NCBI RefSeq assembly: GCF_002941025.1
Contig: NZ_PTJS01000001.1
Coordinates: 7,206,605 to 7,270,604, forward strand
DNA length: 64,000 bases
From: Streptomyces sp. QL37
GTDB taxonomy: Bacteria; Actinomycetota; Actinomycetes; Streptomycetales; Streptomycetaceae
Direction of reading: 5' to 3'
Shown: one piece after another, positions 1-8,339 of the stretch
Position numbering within the stretch: position 1 is the stretch's first letter
How the letters are laid out: every line of letters begins with the position of its first letter
Translations under genes and position numbers: made by a program
Notes under the pieces: model-generated
What the model saw: the letters and a program-made list of their open reading frames with translations, nothing else
Database searches by the model: none
Told to the model about the DNA's origin: nothing

Positions 1-221
1 GTACCTACGCGGAGGGCGTGGCCGGCTTCGCGGCGTTCCTCGCCCCCGCCGAGGCCGTCGCGGGCGGCGAGGGCGTCGGGGGCGTCGGGGGCGGCGAGGA
101 CGGCCTCGCCCGGCTGTCCACCCTGGTCGGTGCTCTGGTCCTGTCCCGGGCCACCCAGGGCTCCCCGCTCTCCGAGGAGATCCTCGCCGCCGCGCACGCG
201 GCCCTGACGGAAGCCGGCTGA
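1..221 (+). CDS. TetR-family regulator, C-terminal fragment (cut by window edge)
   Basis: Only the last 72 or so codons are inside the window (reading from base 3 to the TGA at 219-221). The visible part is an all-helical ligand-domain tail with the segment LVGALVLSRATQGSPLSEEIL, which is typical of the C-terminal domain of TetR/AcrR repressors. A glycine-rich loop (residues about 22-35 of the fragment) interrupts it. The helix-turn-helix lies upstream, outside the window, so target and ligand cannot be judged. Family call is from resemblance only. Confidence 0.6.
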   Translation, partial: TYAEGVAGFAAFLAPAEAVAGGEGVGGVGGGEDGLARLSTLVGALVLSRATQGSPLSEEILAAAHAALTEAG

Positions 222-500
222 CCGGGGGCCCGGCGTCGGGCGCCGCGCGGCGTGTGTGCACCGGCCGCACCCGCCTCACGACCACACACCGAAGCCCCGG
301 AGCCGTGGAACCCGGCGCCCACCCGGCACGACAGCCGGGCCACCGGCATACCCGATACCCTCCCGGAAACGCAGATCGCCCTCCAGTCGCAGCTGACGGG
401 CGATCACGAAAGAGCAAGGCCAGGTCGTCGGGGGACGCCTCCCGAAGCGAACGGGCCCGATCACCTTTTCGACGCGCGGCGGCGAAACCCCCGCGGTGTC

Positions 501-944
501 TCAGGAACGTACGACGGCGGACGGCTGGCCCTCGCCGCGGCGCCTGGTGGCGAACCTCCGCATCATCGGCTTCTCGACTGGTTCGTACAGCGCCCACGCG
601 GCGACGACCGAGACTGCCAGGGAGCCCAGAACGAACCCGACGGAACTCAGGTTCGTCGCCCGGAAGCCGAGTCCGATGACGTGGAGGACCACCTGGATCG
701 CGAAGAAGTGCAGGAGATGGAACGCGTAGGAGATGTTTCCCGGCCAGACCATGACCGGCCCGGACAGTAGAGAACGGCGCTTCTGTACGTCCGATATGGC
801 CGCCGCTGCTATCAGTACCGCGACCGGGAGGACTCCGACCGCGACGATCGCGTAATCCTTCGGGGCCTTCGACACCACCGCGTAGCCACCTGCGAAATCG
901 AGCCAGGCCAGCCACAGGGGGGAGTTGGTCCGATGCTTCTCCAA
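501..944 (-). pseudogene. Acyltransferase-3 (OafA/YrhL-like) remnant, C-terminal part only
   Basis: The 147-codon frame has about three hydrophobic helices and ends with the signature LYEPVEKPMMRR, the usual C-terminus of membrane O-acyltransferases of the acyltransferase-3 family (normally 350-400 residues, ten or so membrane spans). The N-terminal two thirds, including the catalytic His/Arg region, is absent. The upstream sequence to 1020 shows no continuation in any frame. I therefore read it as a decayed remnant. A short genuine membrane protein starting at 944 is the alternative. Confidence 0.55.
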
Positions 945-1410
945 CTGCCCGCTGCCGCGCCGCAGCCGAGGAACCGTCGTCGTGTCGTGTGCGTGGCGTG
1001 CATTGCGCGCCCCTCCCGTCAGGTCGTCGGCCTCAGTGTGGGGAGGGGCACTCTGGCACCGCTTGAATCCGGCCAGGGGGCTGATCGGGCCGCGTTGACA
1101 TGGTCCCTGAGCGCTCGTTCAAATGAGAGATGTGGCGCGTGGCACCGGCCAAAGAGAACTGGCCCGGCCGGTGACCGGGCGACCACCCGCACTTTGGGGA
1201 ACACTCCATGCGTTCTCTCCTCACGCTTCTGTCTGACAGGCACCTCGGCGTGCCCGCACCGCTGCTCCAGCCGGCCGTGCTCTTTACCCCGTGTCGCAAC
1301 TGCCGTTTCCGGTAGGCCCGTTTCCCGCGCCTCTCTCGCTGGTACGGCCCCATGCGCACGCACCCCCTCCCCTCCCTCTTCTGTCGCCTCACCAAGGAGT
1401 CCGACCTCGT
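945..1410. other. 466-base gap: candidate promoter and a possible 35-residue ORF
   Basis: No conventional gene is visible. TTGACA (1095-1100) followed after 18 bases by TCAAAT (1119-1124) is a plausible plus-strand promoter for the oxidoreductase gene at 1411. A 36-codon ORF (1208-1315) has a good Shine-Dalgarno (GGGGA, 1196-1200). It uses codons unlike the neighbouring genes and has two cysteines close to its C-terminus (CRNCRFR). It may be a leader peptide or chance. Confidence 0.35.
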
Positions 1411-2317
1411 ATGTCCTTCAATGAGTCCGTCATCGACGAGTTCCGCGCGAACCAGGGAAAGGTCGGCGGCTATTTCGAGGGCAGTGACCTGCTGCTGCTC
1501 ACCACCACCGGCGCCAAGTCGGGCGAGGAGCGGACCACCCCGCTGGGCTATGTGACCCATGACGACGAGCTCTTGGTCGTCGGCTCCAACCTGGGCGGCC
1601 CCAAACACCCCGACTGGTACCACAACGTGCTCGCGAACCCGCTGGTGCAGGTGGAGATCGGCGCCGACGCCTTCGAGGCGGTCGCGGTGCCGGCCGAAGG
1701 CGCGGACCGCGACCGGCTGTTCGCGCACGTGGTGGCCTCGGAGCCGGGCTACGGCGAGTACCAGGAGAACACCAGCCGTGTCCTGCCCGTGGTGGCGTTG
1801 CAGAGGAGCGACCCCGCTCCGGGGGAGGGCCCGGCGGAGGTGCGGAGCCTGGCCGACAAGGTGGTCGAGGTGCACGTGTGGCTGCGCGGGCAGTTGCGGC
1901 ACGTGAGTGCCGAGGTGGACGAGTACTTCGCGAAGGCTGCCGCGCACGAAGGCGAGGGGGCGGTGCCGACGGTGGGGCTCGGGCCAGATCCGCCAGCACT
2001 GCCTGGCCTTCTGCCAGACGCTGGAGGTCCACCACACCGGTGAGGACGCCCACATGTTCCCGGCGCTCGCGGCACAGAACCCGCACCTGGCGGACGTCTT
2101 CGAGCGGCTGCGGACCGAACACGTCACGGTGGCGCGGCTGCAGCAGGAGCTGAGCGCGCTGCTTTCCGACATCACGAGCGCCGACCCGGAGCGGTTCCGC
2201 AAGGAGCTGGCCCGGATGTCCTCGGAGCTGAACGCCCACCTTGACCACGAGGAGGAGTCGCTGTTGCCGCTGCTCTCCGAGATCCCCTTTCCGCCCGGGC
2301 CGCCGCCGGCCGCCTGA
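1411..2317 (+). pseudogene. Deazaflavin-dependent nitroreductase (DDN-like) fused to hemerythrin domain, frameshifted
   Basis: The 5' part (1411 to about 1975) encodes a DDN/F420H2-dependent quinone-reductase-like domain: TTTGAKSGEERTTPLGYV, GSNLGGPKHPDWYHNV and a C-terminal SRVLPVVAL. The reading frame then runs into unrelated residues and stops at 2041-2043. In the +1 frame from about 1980 a hemerythrin domain continues without loss (HCLAFCQTLEVHHTGEDAHMF, HLDHEEESLLPLL), with the His and Glu residues expected for a di-iron four-helix bundle. Removing one base around 1972-1990 restores a protein of about 301 residues. The start at 1411 has AAGGAG 11 bases upstream. Either a real frameshift mutation or a sequencing error in a G/C run; I cannot tell which. 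A hairpin terminator follows at 2327-2363. Confidence 0.75.
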
Positions 2318-2326
2318 ACGCGATGT

Positions 2327-2363
2327 GCCCCGGCCGGCCCCGGATGGAGAGGCCGGCCGGGGC
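2327..2363 (+). terminator. Rho-independent-like hairpin after the hemerythrin fusion
   Basis: Perfect 13-bp stem GCCCCGGCCGGCC / GGCCGGCCGGGGC with an 11-base loop, beginning 9 bases after the TGA. No U-tract, as is common in Streptomyces. Confidence 0.65.
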
Positions 2364-2723
2364 GTGGGGTGCCACTACCGCGCGGCCGGGCCGGTGGACA
2401 GTGTCCGGGCTGCGTAAGCGCTGGCGTCAGGGCCGAACCGGAGCAGGATGTGTCCGGCCGCCGAGTGGACGTCTTGCGGTGACCTCCCGGCCGGAGTCGG
2501 CCACCGCGGGCGCCCCTCTCCAGCAGCAGGCGGACGCGTCGTCGGGAGCCCAGGCCCAGCCCTACCGGCCGTGCCGGAGCGCCGTGGAGCGACCGCTCGG
2601 ATGCGCGGGCCCGAAGCCCTGGGCCTTCAGCGCTGTCGCAGCCTTCTGTGCCGGCGGCGGGTCGGCAGTAGGAGACGAGGCTCTCGAGGCCGTACGCGGC
2701 CCTGACCTAGGGGAACGTGCCCC
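2364..2723. other. 360-base gap without recognisable gene
   Basis: Lies between two convergent transcription units, each with its own terminator. Frames across it lack the codon bias of the flanking genes and none matches a family I recognise. I see nothing in it. Confidence 0.5.
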
Positions 2724-2754
2724 GCGGGCCCGGCGGCGTGAGCGCCGGGCCCGC
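2724..2754 (-). terminator. Hairpin terminator downstream of hbd
   Basis: Perfect 12-bp stem GCGGGCCCGGCG / CGCCGGGCCCGC with a 7-base loop, ten bases beyond the stop codon of the minus-strand dehydrogenase gene. Confidence 0.65.
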
Positions 2755-2764
2755 AGTCGGGCGG

Positions 2765-3625
2765 TCAGTCGTACGGGTAGAACCCCGACCCCGTCTTGCG
2801 GCCGAGGCGGCCCGCGTCGACCATCCGCTGGAGCAGCGGGGGAGCGGCGTACAGGGGCTCCTTGTACTCCGCGTACATCGAGTCGGCGACCGAGGCCACG
2901 GTGTCCAGGCCGATCAGGTCGGCGAGCTTGAGCGGGCCCATCGGGTGGGCGCAGCCCATCTCCATGCCGTTGTCGATGTCCTCGCGGCTGGCGATGCCCG
3001 ACTCGAACATCCGGATCGCCGAGAGCAGATACGGGATCAGCAGGGCGTTGACGACGAAGCCCGACCGGTCCTGGGCGCGGATCGCGTGCTTGTCCAGCAC
3101 GGTGTGCACGACGGCTTCCGCACGCTTTATGGTCTCGTCGGACGTCGTCAGCGCGGGGACCAGCTCGACGAGCCGCTGCACCGGGGCCGGGTTGAAGAAG
3201 TGGATGCCGATGACCTGGTCCGGCCGGGAGGTCGCCACGGCCAGCTTGACCAGCGGGATGGACGAGGTGTTCGAGGCGAGGATCGCGTCCGGCCGCGTCA
3301 CCACCTGATCGAGCACCTGGAAGATCTCCGTCTTGACCTGCTCGTTCTCCACGACGGCCTCGATCACCAGATCGCGGTCCGCGAACTCGCCGAGGTCCGT
3401 GGTGAAGCTGAGGCGGGCGAGGGTCTCGTCGCGCTCCTCCTCGGTGATCTTGCCGCGTTCGGCGGCCTTGGAGAGGGAGTTGTGGAGCCGGGTACGCCCT
3501 ATCTCCAGCGCCTCACCGGTCGTCTCGGCCACCTTGACCTCGAGGCCGCTGCGAGCGCACACCTCCGCGATGCCTGCGCCCATCTGGCCACAGCCCACCA
3601 CTCCGACGCGTGCAATGTCGGCCAT
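2765..3625 (-). CDS. hbd: 3-hydroxybutyryl-CoA dehydrogenase (HbdA/FadB2 type)
   Basis: NAD(P)-dependent oxidation of (S)-3-hydroxyacyl-CoA to the 3-oxoacyl-CoA, in fatty-acid oxidation or butyryl-CoA/PHB metabolism; cytosolic. The N-terminal Rossmann fold has GCGQMGAG near residue 10. It is followed by the family motif ASNTSSIPL, the catalytic histidine in GIHFFNPAPV and the C-terminal segment GMEMGCAHPMGPLKLADLIGLD. At about 286 residues it is full length for the stand-alone enzyme. I prefer the ATG at 3625 because GAGGTG lies 9 bases upstream; a GTG at 3637 adds four residues. Single-gene unit with a terminator just downstream. Confidence 0.93.
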   Translation of the reverse strand: MADIARVGVVGCGQMGAGIAEVCARSGLEVKVAETTGEALEIGRTRLHNSLSKAAERGKITEEERDETLARLSFTTDLGEFADRDLVIEAVVENEQVKTEIFQVLDQVVTRPDAILASNTSSIPLVKLAVATSRPDQVIGIHFFNPAPVQRLVELVPALTTSDETIKRAEAVVHTVLDKHAIRAQDRSGFVVNALLIPYLLSAIRMFESGIASREDIDNGMEMGCAHPMGPLKLADLIGLDTVASVADSMYAEYKEPLYAAPPLLQRMVDAGRLGRKTGSGFYPYD

Positions 3626-3820
3626 AGAGTCCGTCACCTCGTGCCTTTCGCTGATCTTCGTGCGGCAGTCCCGTTTGATTCCGGTGTCCGCCTCGACCCC
3701 ACGACGTTACTCCGCGATCCGGCTCCGGTGAGCTGCGGGTCCGGCCGTCCCCGAGCGGGCATGATCTGTGTCACGCACTGCCGACGTGACACAAGGAACA
3801 GAGAGACGAAAGGTATGCAG

Positions 3821-5083
3821 ATGCCTCGTTTGGGCCGGAGGTCATTGGTGATGGGAGCGGTCGGCACGGCGGCCGCGCTGATGACGGCGGGTGATGCCGC
3901 CGCCGTACGCGGACCCGGATCCCCCCGGCACGGAGGCGGGGGGCGCAGGGCGGGCCAGGGGGAGCTGCGCGGTGCGTGGATCGCCACGGTGGCCAATCTG
4001 GACTGGCCCTCGGCGCCGGGCCTGAGCGCCGCGGCCCAGGAGGCCGAGCTGATCGCCCACCTGGACCGGGCGGTCGCACTGCGGCTCAACGCCGTGGTCC
4101 TCCAGGTCCGGCCGAGCGCCGACGCCCTGTGGCCCTCGTCGTACGAGCCGTGGGCGCAGTGCCTCACCGGTGTCCAGGGCAAGGACCCCGGCTGGGACCC
4201 GCTGGGCACGGCGGTGCGCGAGGCGCACGCCCGCGGTCTGGAGCTGCACGCCTGGTTCAACCCGTACCGGGTCGCGAACCACACGGACCCGTCACGCCTC
4301 GTCGCCTCCCATCCCGCGCGGCTGCACCCGGACTGGGTCCTGCCGTACGGCGGGAAGCTCTACTACAACCCGGGGCTGCCCGAGGTCAGGGAGTTCGTCC
4401 AGGACGCGATGCTCGACGCCGTGAGCCGCTACGCCGTCGACGCGGTGCACTGGGACGACTACTTCTACCCCTACCCGGTCGCCGGGCAGGTCTTCGACGA
4501 CGACGCCGCGTACGAGCGGTACGGCGAGGACTTCGCGGACAAGGCGGCCTGGCGCCGCGACAACACGGACCGGCTGGTGCGCGAGACCTCCGAGAGGATC
4601 AAGCAGGTCAGGAGCGGCGTCCGGTTCGGGATCAGTCCCTTCGCGGTGTGGCGCAACGCCTCGACCGATCCGCTGGGCTCCGACACCGCCGCGGGCGTGC
4701 AGACGTACGACGACCTGCACGCCGACACCCGGAAGTGGGTGAAGGAGGGCTGGATCGACTACATCTGCCCGCAGATCTACTGGAACATCGGCTTCTCCGC
4801 CGCCGACTACGCGAAGCTGCTGCCGTGGTGGGCCGAGACCGTCCGCGGCACCGGCGTCGGCCTGTACATCGGGGAGGCGCTCTACAAGGCCGGCGACCCC
4901 GCCCAGCCCGCCGCCTGGCAGGACCCCGCCGAACTCTCCCGGCACCTCGACTTCGCCGCGGGCCATCCGGAGGTGGGCGGCCATGTCTACTTCTCGGCGA
5001 GGCAGGTGAAGTCCGACCCCATCGGGGCCATGGCCCGGGTGGTCGCCGACCACTACCAGGTCCGGGCCCGCACGCCCCGCTGA
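3821..5083 (+). CDS. Secreted GH10-like glycosyl hydrolase (GHL10/DUF187)
   Basis: About 420 residues. The N-terminus MPRLGRRSLVMGAVGTAAAL with a twin arginine and a hydrophobic stretch looks like a Tat signal, followed by a Gly/Arg-rich linker. The mature part opens with LRGAWIATVANLDWPS and contains HAWFNPYR, VDAVHWDDYFYPYP and ICPQIYWNIGF, the signature strands of the GH10-like TIM-barrel family. The Asp pair in HWDD is probably catalytic or metal/sugar binding. The substrate is unknown; relatives act on the cell surface or on exopolysaccharide. GAAAGG (3808-3813) lies 7 bases before the ATG at 3821 but only one base before the ATG at 3815, which decides the start. Confidence 0.88.
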   Translation: MPRLGRRSLVMGAVGTAAALMTAGDAAAVRGPGSPRHGGGGRRAGQGELRGAWIATVANLDWPSAPGLSAAAQEAELIAHLDRAVALRLNAVVLQVRPSADALWPSSYEPWAQCLTGVQGKDPGWDPLGTAVREAHARGLELHAWFNPYRVANHTDPSRLVASHPARLHPDWVLPYGGKLYYNPGLPEVREFVQDAMLDAVSRYAVDAVHWDDYFYPYPVAGQVFDDDAAYERYGEDFADKAAWRRDNTDRLVRETSERIKQVRSGVRFGISPFAVWRNASTDPLGSDTAAGVQTYDDLHADTRKWVKEGWIDYICPQIYWNIGFSAADYAKLLPWWAETVRGTGVGLYIGEALYKAGDPAQPAAWQDPAELSRHLDFAAGHPEVGGHVYFSARQVKSDPIGAMARVVADHYQVRARTPR

Positions 5084-5123
5084 CCGGGCCCGCCGGACTC
5101 CCGCCCCGCACGGGCCGGACGCA

Positions 5124-5154
5124 TGGGCCGGGGACCACTCGTGCCCCCGGCCCA
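5124..5154. terminator. Bidirectional hairpin between convergent genes
   Basis: TGGGCCGGGG / CCCCGGCCCA, 10-bp stem with an 11-base loop, placed between the GH10-like gene (ends 5083) and the minus-strand DUF1918 gene (ends 5163). Confidence 0.6.
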
Positions 5155-5162
5155 CGCGCGCT

Positions 5163-5366
5163 CTAGCGGTCCCGGTCCTCCGGGGCGGTGTGCTGGACGA
5201 CGCTGTCGGGGCCGGGGGACCTGATCGATTCGTGCCCGTCCTCGAAGCGCAGGCGGTACGGGGGAGCGCCCCCGTCGCCGAGCACCTCGATGATCTCTGC
5301 GACCCGGTCGTGCTGTCCCACGGTCCTGCCGTGCGTCAGCAGCCGGTCGCCCGTGTGTGCCTCCAT
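5163..5366 (-). CDS. DUF1918 domain protein
   Basis: 67 residues with the pattern GDRLLTHGRTVGQHDRVAEIIEVLGDGG and PPYRLRFEDGHES, matching the small SH3-like beta-barrel family DUF1918 that is widespread in actinobacteria. The function is unknown. AGGAGG sits 9 bases before the ATG. No membrane segment or signal. Stands alone between a terminator and the EamA gene. Confidence 0.85.
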   Translation of the reverse strand: MEAHTGDRLLTHGRTVGQHDRVAEIIEVLGDGGAPPYRLRFEDGHESIRSPGPDSVVQHTAPEDRDR

Positions 5367-5408
5367 CGGGAGCGACCTCCTCGGGAATGGCGGTCCATGT
5401 CGACAAGT

Positions 5409-6380
5409 CTATGACCGGACCGGCGTGTCGGCCTTCGTGCGGCGCGCGGCGCGGCCCCCGGCCCGCTGGGTGACGGCGATGCAGACCAGTACGGCCACCG
5501 CCGCCACCGGGGCGGCGGTGGACACCTCCTCGCCGAGGGCGAGGAACGACCAGACCAGGGTGAGCAGGGGCTGCGCCAGCTGGAGCTGGCTGGCCCGCGG
5601 GACCCCGATCTCCGCCATGCCCCGGTACCAGACGTACAGCCCGAGGAAGGTCGAACCGGCGGCCACCCAGACCAGCCCGACGACGCCGTGTGCGGTGAGG
5701 TGCACCGGTTCGAAGGGCAGTGCCACCGCCGCGCCGGCCACGGCGAGCGGCAGGCAGAGGACGAGGGCCCAGCCGATCACCTGCCAGCCCGGCATCACGC
5801 CGGCAAGCCTGCCGCCCTCGGTGTATCCGGCCGCGCAGACCAGCAGCGCCCCGAACAGATACAGGTCGCCGCCGGAGAGCTGCCCCCCGCTCTGCTGGAC
5901 CGTGAAGGCGATCACCACGGCGGCGCCGGCCAGTGCCGCGGCCCAGAAGGCGCGCGGCGGGCGCGAGCCGGTGCGCAGGGCCGAGAACAGTGCGGTCGTC
6001 AGCGGCAGCAGCCCCACCACGACGGCCGCGTGCGAGCTCGTGGAGGTCCGCAGGGCCAGGGAGGTCAGCAGAGGGAATCCCACCACCACGCCGCCCGCGA
6101 CGACCGCGAGCCCGGCCCAGTGGCGGCGCGCGGGCACCGGGACCCGGCCGGCGAGCAGTGCGCACCCCGCGATCAGTGCAGCGAGCACACTGCGCAGCGC
6201 GACCAGGGACCAGGGGCCGAAACTCTCCAGGCCCCACACCGTCGAGGGGAAGGTCAGCGAGAAGGCGAGGACGCCGAGCCCGGCGAGCAGGACGCCGCCC
6301 CCGGGGGAGCGGCGCGCCAGGGGCGGTCCGACGGCGACCGCTATCGTCGTCCGTTCGGTAGCGCTATTCTTTACTGTCAT
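5409..6380 (-). CDS. EamA-family (DMT superfamily) transporter
   Basis: 323 residues and about ten hydrophobic helices in two EamA repeats: LLAGLGVLAFSLTFP in repeat 1, and VVGLVWVAAGSTFLGLYVWYRG with QLQLAQPLLTLVWSFL in repeat 2. DMT exporters move amino acids or small metabolites out of the cell. It is transcribed divergently from the MocR-type regulator at 6379, and the two ATG codons overlap in one CATG. There is no room for ribosome-binding sites outside the coding regions. The regulator probably controls this exporter, a common MocR arrangement. Substrate unknown. Confidence 0.88.
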   Translation of the reverse strand: MTVKNSATERTTIAVAVGPPLARRSPGGGVLLAGLGVLAFSLTFPSTVWGLESFGPWSLVALRSVLAALIAGCALLAGRVPVPARRHWAGLAVVAGGVVVGFPLLTSLALRTSTSSHAAVVVGLLPLTTALFSALRTGSRPPRAFWAAALAGAAVVIAFTVQQSGGQLSGGDLYLFGALLVCAAGYTEGGRLAGVMPGWQVIGWALVLCLPLAVAGAAVALPFEPVHLTAHGVVGLVWVAAGSTFLGLYVWYRGMAEIGVPRASQLQLAQPLLTLVWSFLALGEEVSTAAPVAAVAVLVCIAVTQRAGGRAARRTKADTPVRS

Positions 6381-6391
6381 GAATGAGCGTA
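6359..6391. promoter_or_regulatory. Divergent promoters with overlapping start codons (eamA / MocR regulator)
   Basis: Plus strand: TATTCT at 6365-6370, 8 bases before the ATG at 6379. Minus strand: TACGCT (6391-6386), 5 bases before the ATG at 6380. Both fit leaderless -10 placement. An 8-bp palindrome TAGCGCTA (6359-6366) overlaps the plus-strand -10 and could be an operator half. Confidence 0.5.
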
Positions 6392-7839
6392 GCAGTGTGT
6401 CCGAACTGGTGAAATCCCTGAAGGGTGAGCTTGACCGCTACTCTCCTGGTGGGAAGCTGCCGTCAAGTCGGGCACTCGTCGAGCGCTTCAAGGTGAGTCC
6501 GGTGACCGTCTCCCGGGCCGTCGCGCAACTCGCCGCCGAAGGTCTGGTCGTCACCCGTCCCGGATCCGGAGCCTTCCTGGCCGAGGCCCGCGCGGCCGCA
6601 CCCGCTCCGGGTGACACCTCCTGGCAGGAGGTCTCGCTCAGCGGGGACAGCGGGCCCGAGGTCGTGCCCCGCACCGTCGACGCCTCGGGCGTCCTCGTCA
6701 CGCTCGCCGAACCCCCGTCCGGCGTCATCGAGTTCAACGGGGGCTACCTCCACCCCGGCCTGCAGCCCGAGCGTGCCCTGGCCGCCGCCCTGGCCCGGGC
6801 CGGCCGCCGGCCGGGAGCCTGGGGCAGGCCGCCCACCGACGGGCTTCCCGAGCTGCGCGCCTGGTTCGCCCGGGAGATCGGCTCCACGCTCACCGGTTCC
6901 GATGTCCTGATCACGGCGGGAGGGCAGAGCGCCCTGGCCACCGCGCTGCGGGCGCTCGCCCCGCCGGGAGCCCCCGTCCTCGTCGAATCACCCACCTATC
7001 CCGGCATGCTGGCCGCCGCCCGCGCCACAGGCCTGCGACCGGTCCCCGTGCCCATGGACGCCGACGGGGTGCGGCCCGACCTGCTGGAAGCGGCCTTCCG
7101 GGCCACCGGGGCGAGGGTCTTCGTCTGTCAGCCGCTCTTCCAGAACCCGACGGGTGCGATCCTCGCCCCGGAGCGGCGCGAACGGATCCTGCGCGCCGCC
7201 CGGCAGGCGGGCGCCTTCGTCGTCGAGGACGACTTCGCCCGCCACCTCGTCCACGCGGACGCCGGCCCGCTGCCCGAGCCCCTCGCGGCCCACGACCCGG
7301 ACGGCGTCGTCGTCCATGTGCGCTCCCTCACCAAGATCACATCCCCCAGCCTCCGGGTCGGCGCGCTGGCCGCCCGTGGACCCGTCCTGGAACGGCTCCG
7401 CGCCATCCAGGTCGTCGACAGCTTCTTCGTGCCCCGCCCGATCCAGGAGGCCGCGCTCGAACTCGTCGGCTCGCCGGCCTGGGAGCGCCATCTGCGTACC
7501 GTGGCCGCCGAACTCGGCAGCCGCCGGACCGCGATCACGGCGGCGGTGCGCACCCGGCTGCCCGAACTCACCCTGCCGCACGTGCCGTCGGGCGGCGGCA
7601 TCATCTGGCTCCGGCTCGCGGGCCCCGGAGCCGGCGAGGCCGCCCTGGTCTCCGCCGCCCTGCGGGCAGGTGTCGCCGTCGCACCCGGCCGCCCCTACCA
7701 CTGCGCCGAACCCCCCGCCGGACACGTCAGGCTGAGCTTCGCCGCCGTCTCGGGCCCCGCCGAGATCGCCGAAGGGGTGCGCCGGCTGCGCACCGCCCTC
7801 GATGAACTGCCGCCGCCTGGCGATAGCCTCCCCGGATGA
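6379..7839 (+). CDS. MocR/PdxR-type GntR regulator with aminotransferase-like domain
   Basis: 486 residues. Residues about 5-75 form a GntR winged helix (GGKLPSSRALVERFKVSPVTVSRAVAQLAAEGLVVTRPGSGAFL). The rest is a fold-type-I aminotransferase domain with VEDDFARHL and the PLP-lysine motif SLTKITSPSLRVG. Such proteins bind PLP as an effector or aldimine with an amino acid and act as transcription factors, not metabolic enzymes. Divergent from the EamA exporter. Its stop overlaps the start of the following GNAT gene by ATGA, so the two are co-transcribed. Length and all key residues are normal. Confidence 0.92.
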   Translation: MNERSSVSELVKSLKGELDRYSPGGKLPSSRALVERFKVSPVTVSRAVAQLAAEGLVVTRPGSGAFLAEARAAAPAPGDTSWQEVSLSGDSGPEVVPRTVDASGVLVTLAEPPSGVIEFNGGYLHPGLQPERALAAALARAGRRPGAWGRPPTDGLPELRAWFAREIGSTLTGSDVLITAGGQSALATALRALAPPGAPVLVESPTYPGMLAAARATGLRPVPVPMDADGVRPDLLEAAFRATGARVFVCQPLFQNPTGAILAPERRERILRAARQAGAFVVEDDFARHLVHADAGPLPEPLAAHDPDGVVVHVRSLTKITSPSLRVGALAARGPVLERLRAIQVVDSFFVPRPIQEAALELVGSPAWERHLRTVAAELGSRRTAITAAVRTRLPELTLPHVPSGGGIIWLRLAGPGAGEAALVSAALRAGVAVAPGRPYHCAEPPAGHVRLSFAAVSGPAEIAEGVRRLRTALDELPPPGDSLPG

Positions 7840-8273
7840 ACGACTACGACAGCGCCGAGCGGCGGTACGAGATCTCCTGCGACCCCGCGCGGCTCGACGC
7901 GGCACGCATCCACCACTGGCTGTCCACGGACGCCTACTGGGCCCTGGGGCGCACCCGCGAACAGCAGGACCGGGCGATAGCGGGCTCGCTCAACTACGGT
8001 GCCTACGACCTCGCTTCGGGCGAACAGGCCGCCTACGCGCGCGTGATCACCGACCGTGCCTCCTTCGCGTGGGTGTGCGACGTGTACGTCGACCGCACGG
8101 CCCGCGGTCACGGGCTCGGCACCCGGCTCGTCACCACCCTCCGGGACGAGCTGGCCCCGCTGGGGGTGCGCAGGTTCCTCCTCGCCACCAAGGACGCCCA
8201 CGGGGTGTACGCGAAGCTCGGATTCGCCCCGCTCGCCGAACCGGACATGTGGATGTCCCTCCAGGTGAGCTGA
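7836..8273 (+). CDS. GNAT-family N-acetyltransferase
   Basis: 145 residues with the acetyl-CoA loop RTARGHGLGTRLV and the C-terminal KLGFAPLAEPDMWM that closes the GNAT fold. The N-terminal DAARIHHWLSTDAYWALGR is the pattern of the small YjgM-like subgroup. The start overlaps the stop of the MocR regulator by four bases (ATGA), so translation is probably coupled. Substrate unknown; it may acetylate a small amine handled by the neighbouring exporter/regulator, but that is inference. Confidence 0.88.
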   Translation: MNDYDSAERRYEISCDPARLDAARIHHWLSTDAYWALGRTREQQDRAIAGSLNYGAYDLASGEQAAYARVITDRASFAWVCDVYVDRTARGHGLGTRLVTTLRDELAPLGVRRFLLATKDAHGVYAKLGFAPLAEPDMWMSLQVS

Positions 8274-8339
8274 GCCGGGGAACGCACAGGGCGGGCGGCC
8301 CTCTTGACCGGGGCCGCCCAGGGCCCCACGATCGCGCGC

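Noticed and set aside
252..770. Long overlapping frames between the TetR tail and the acyltransferase remnant
   Set aside because: Arg/Pro-rich shadow translations without codon bias or start signals.
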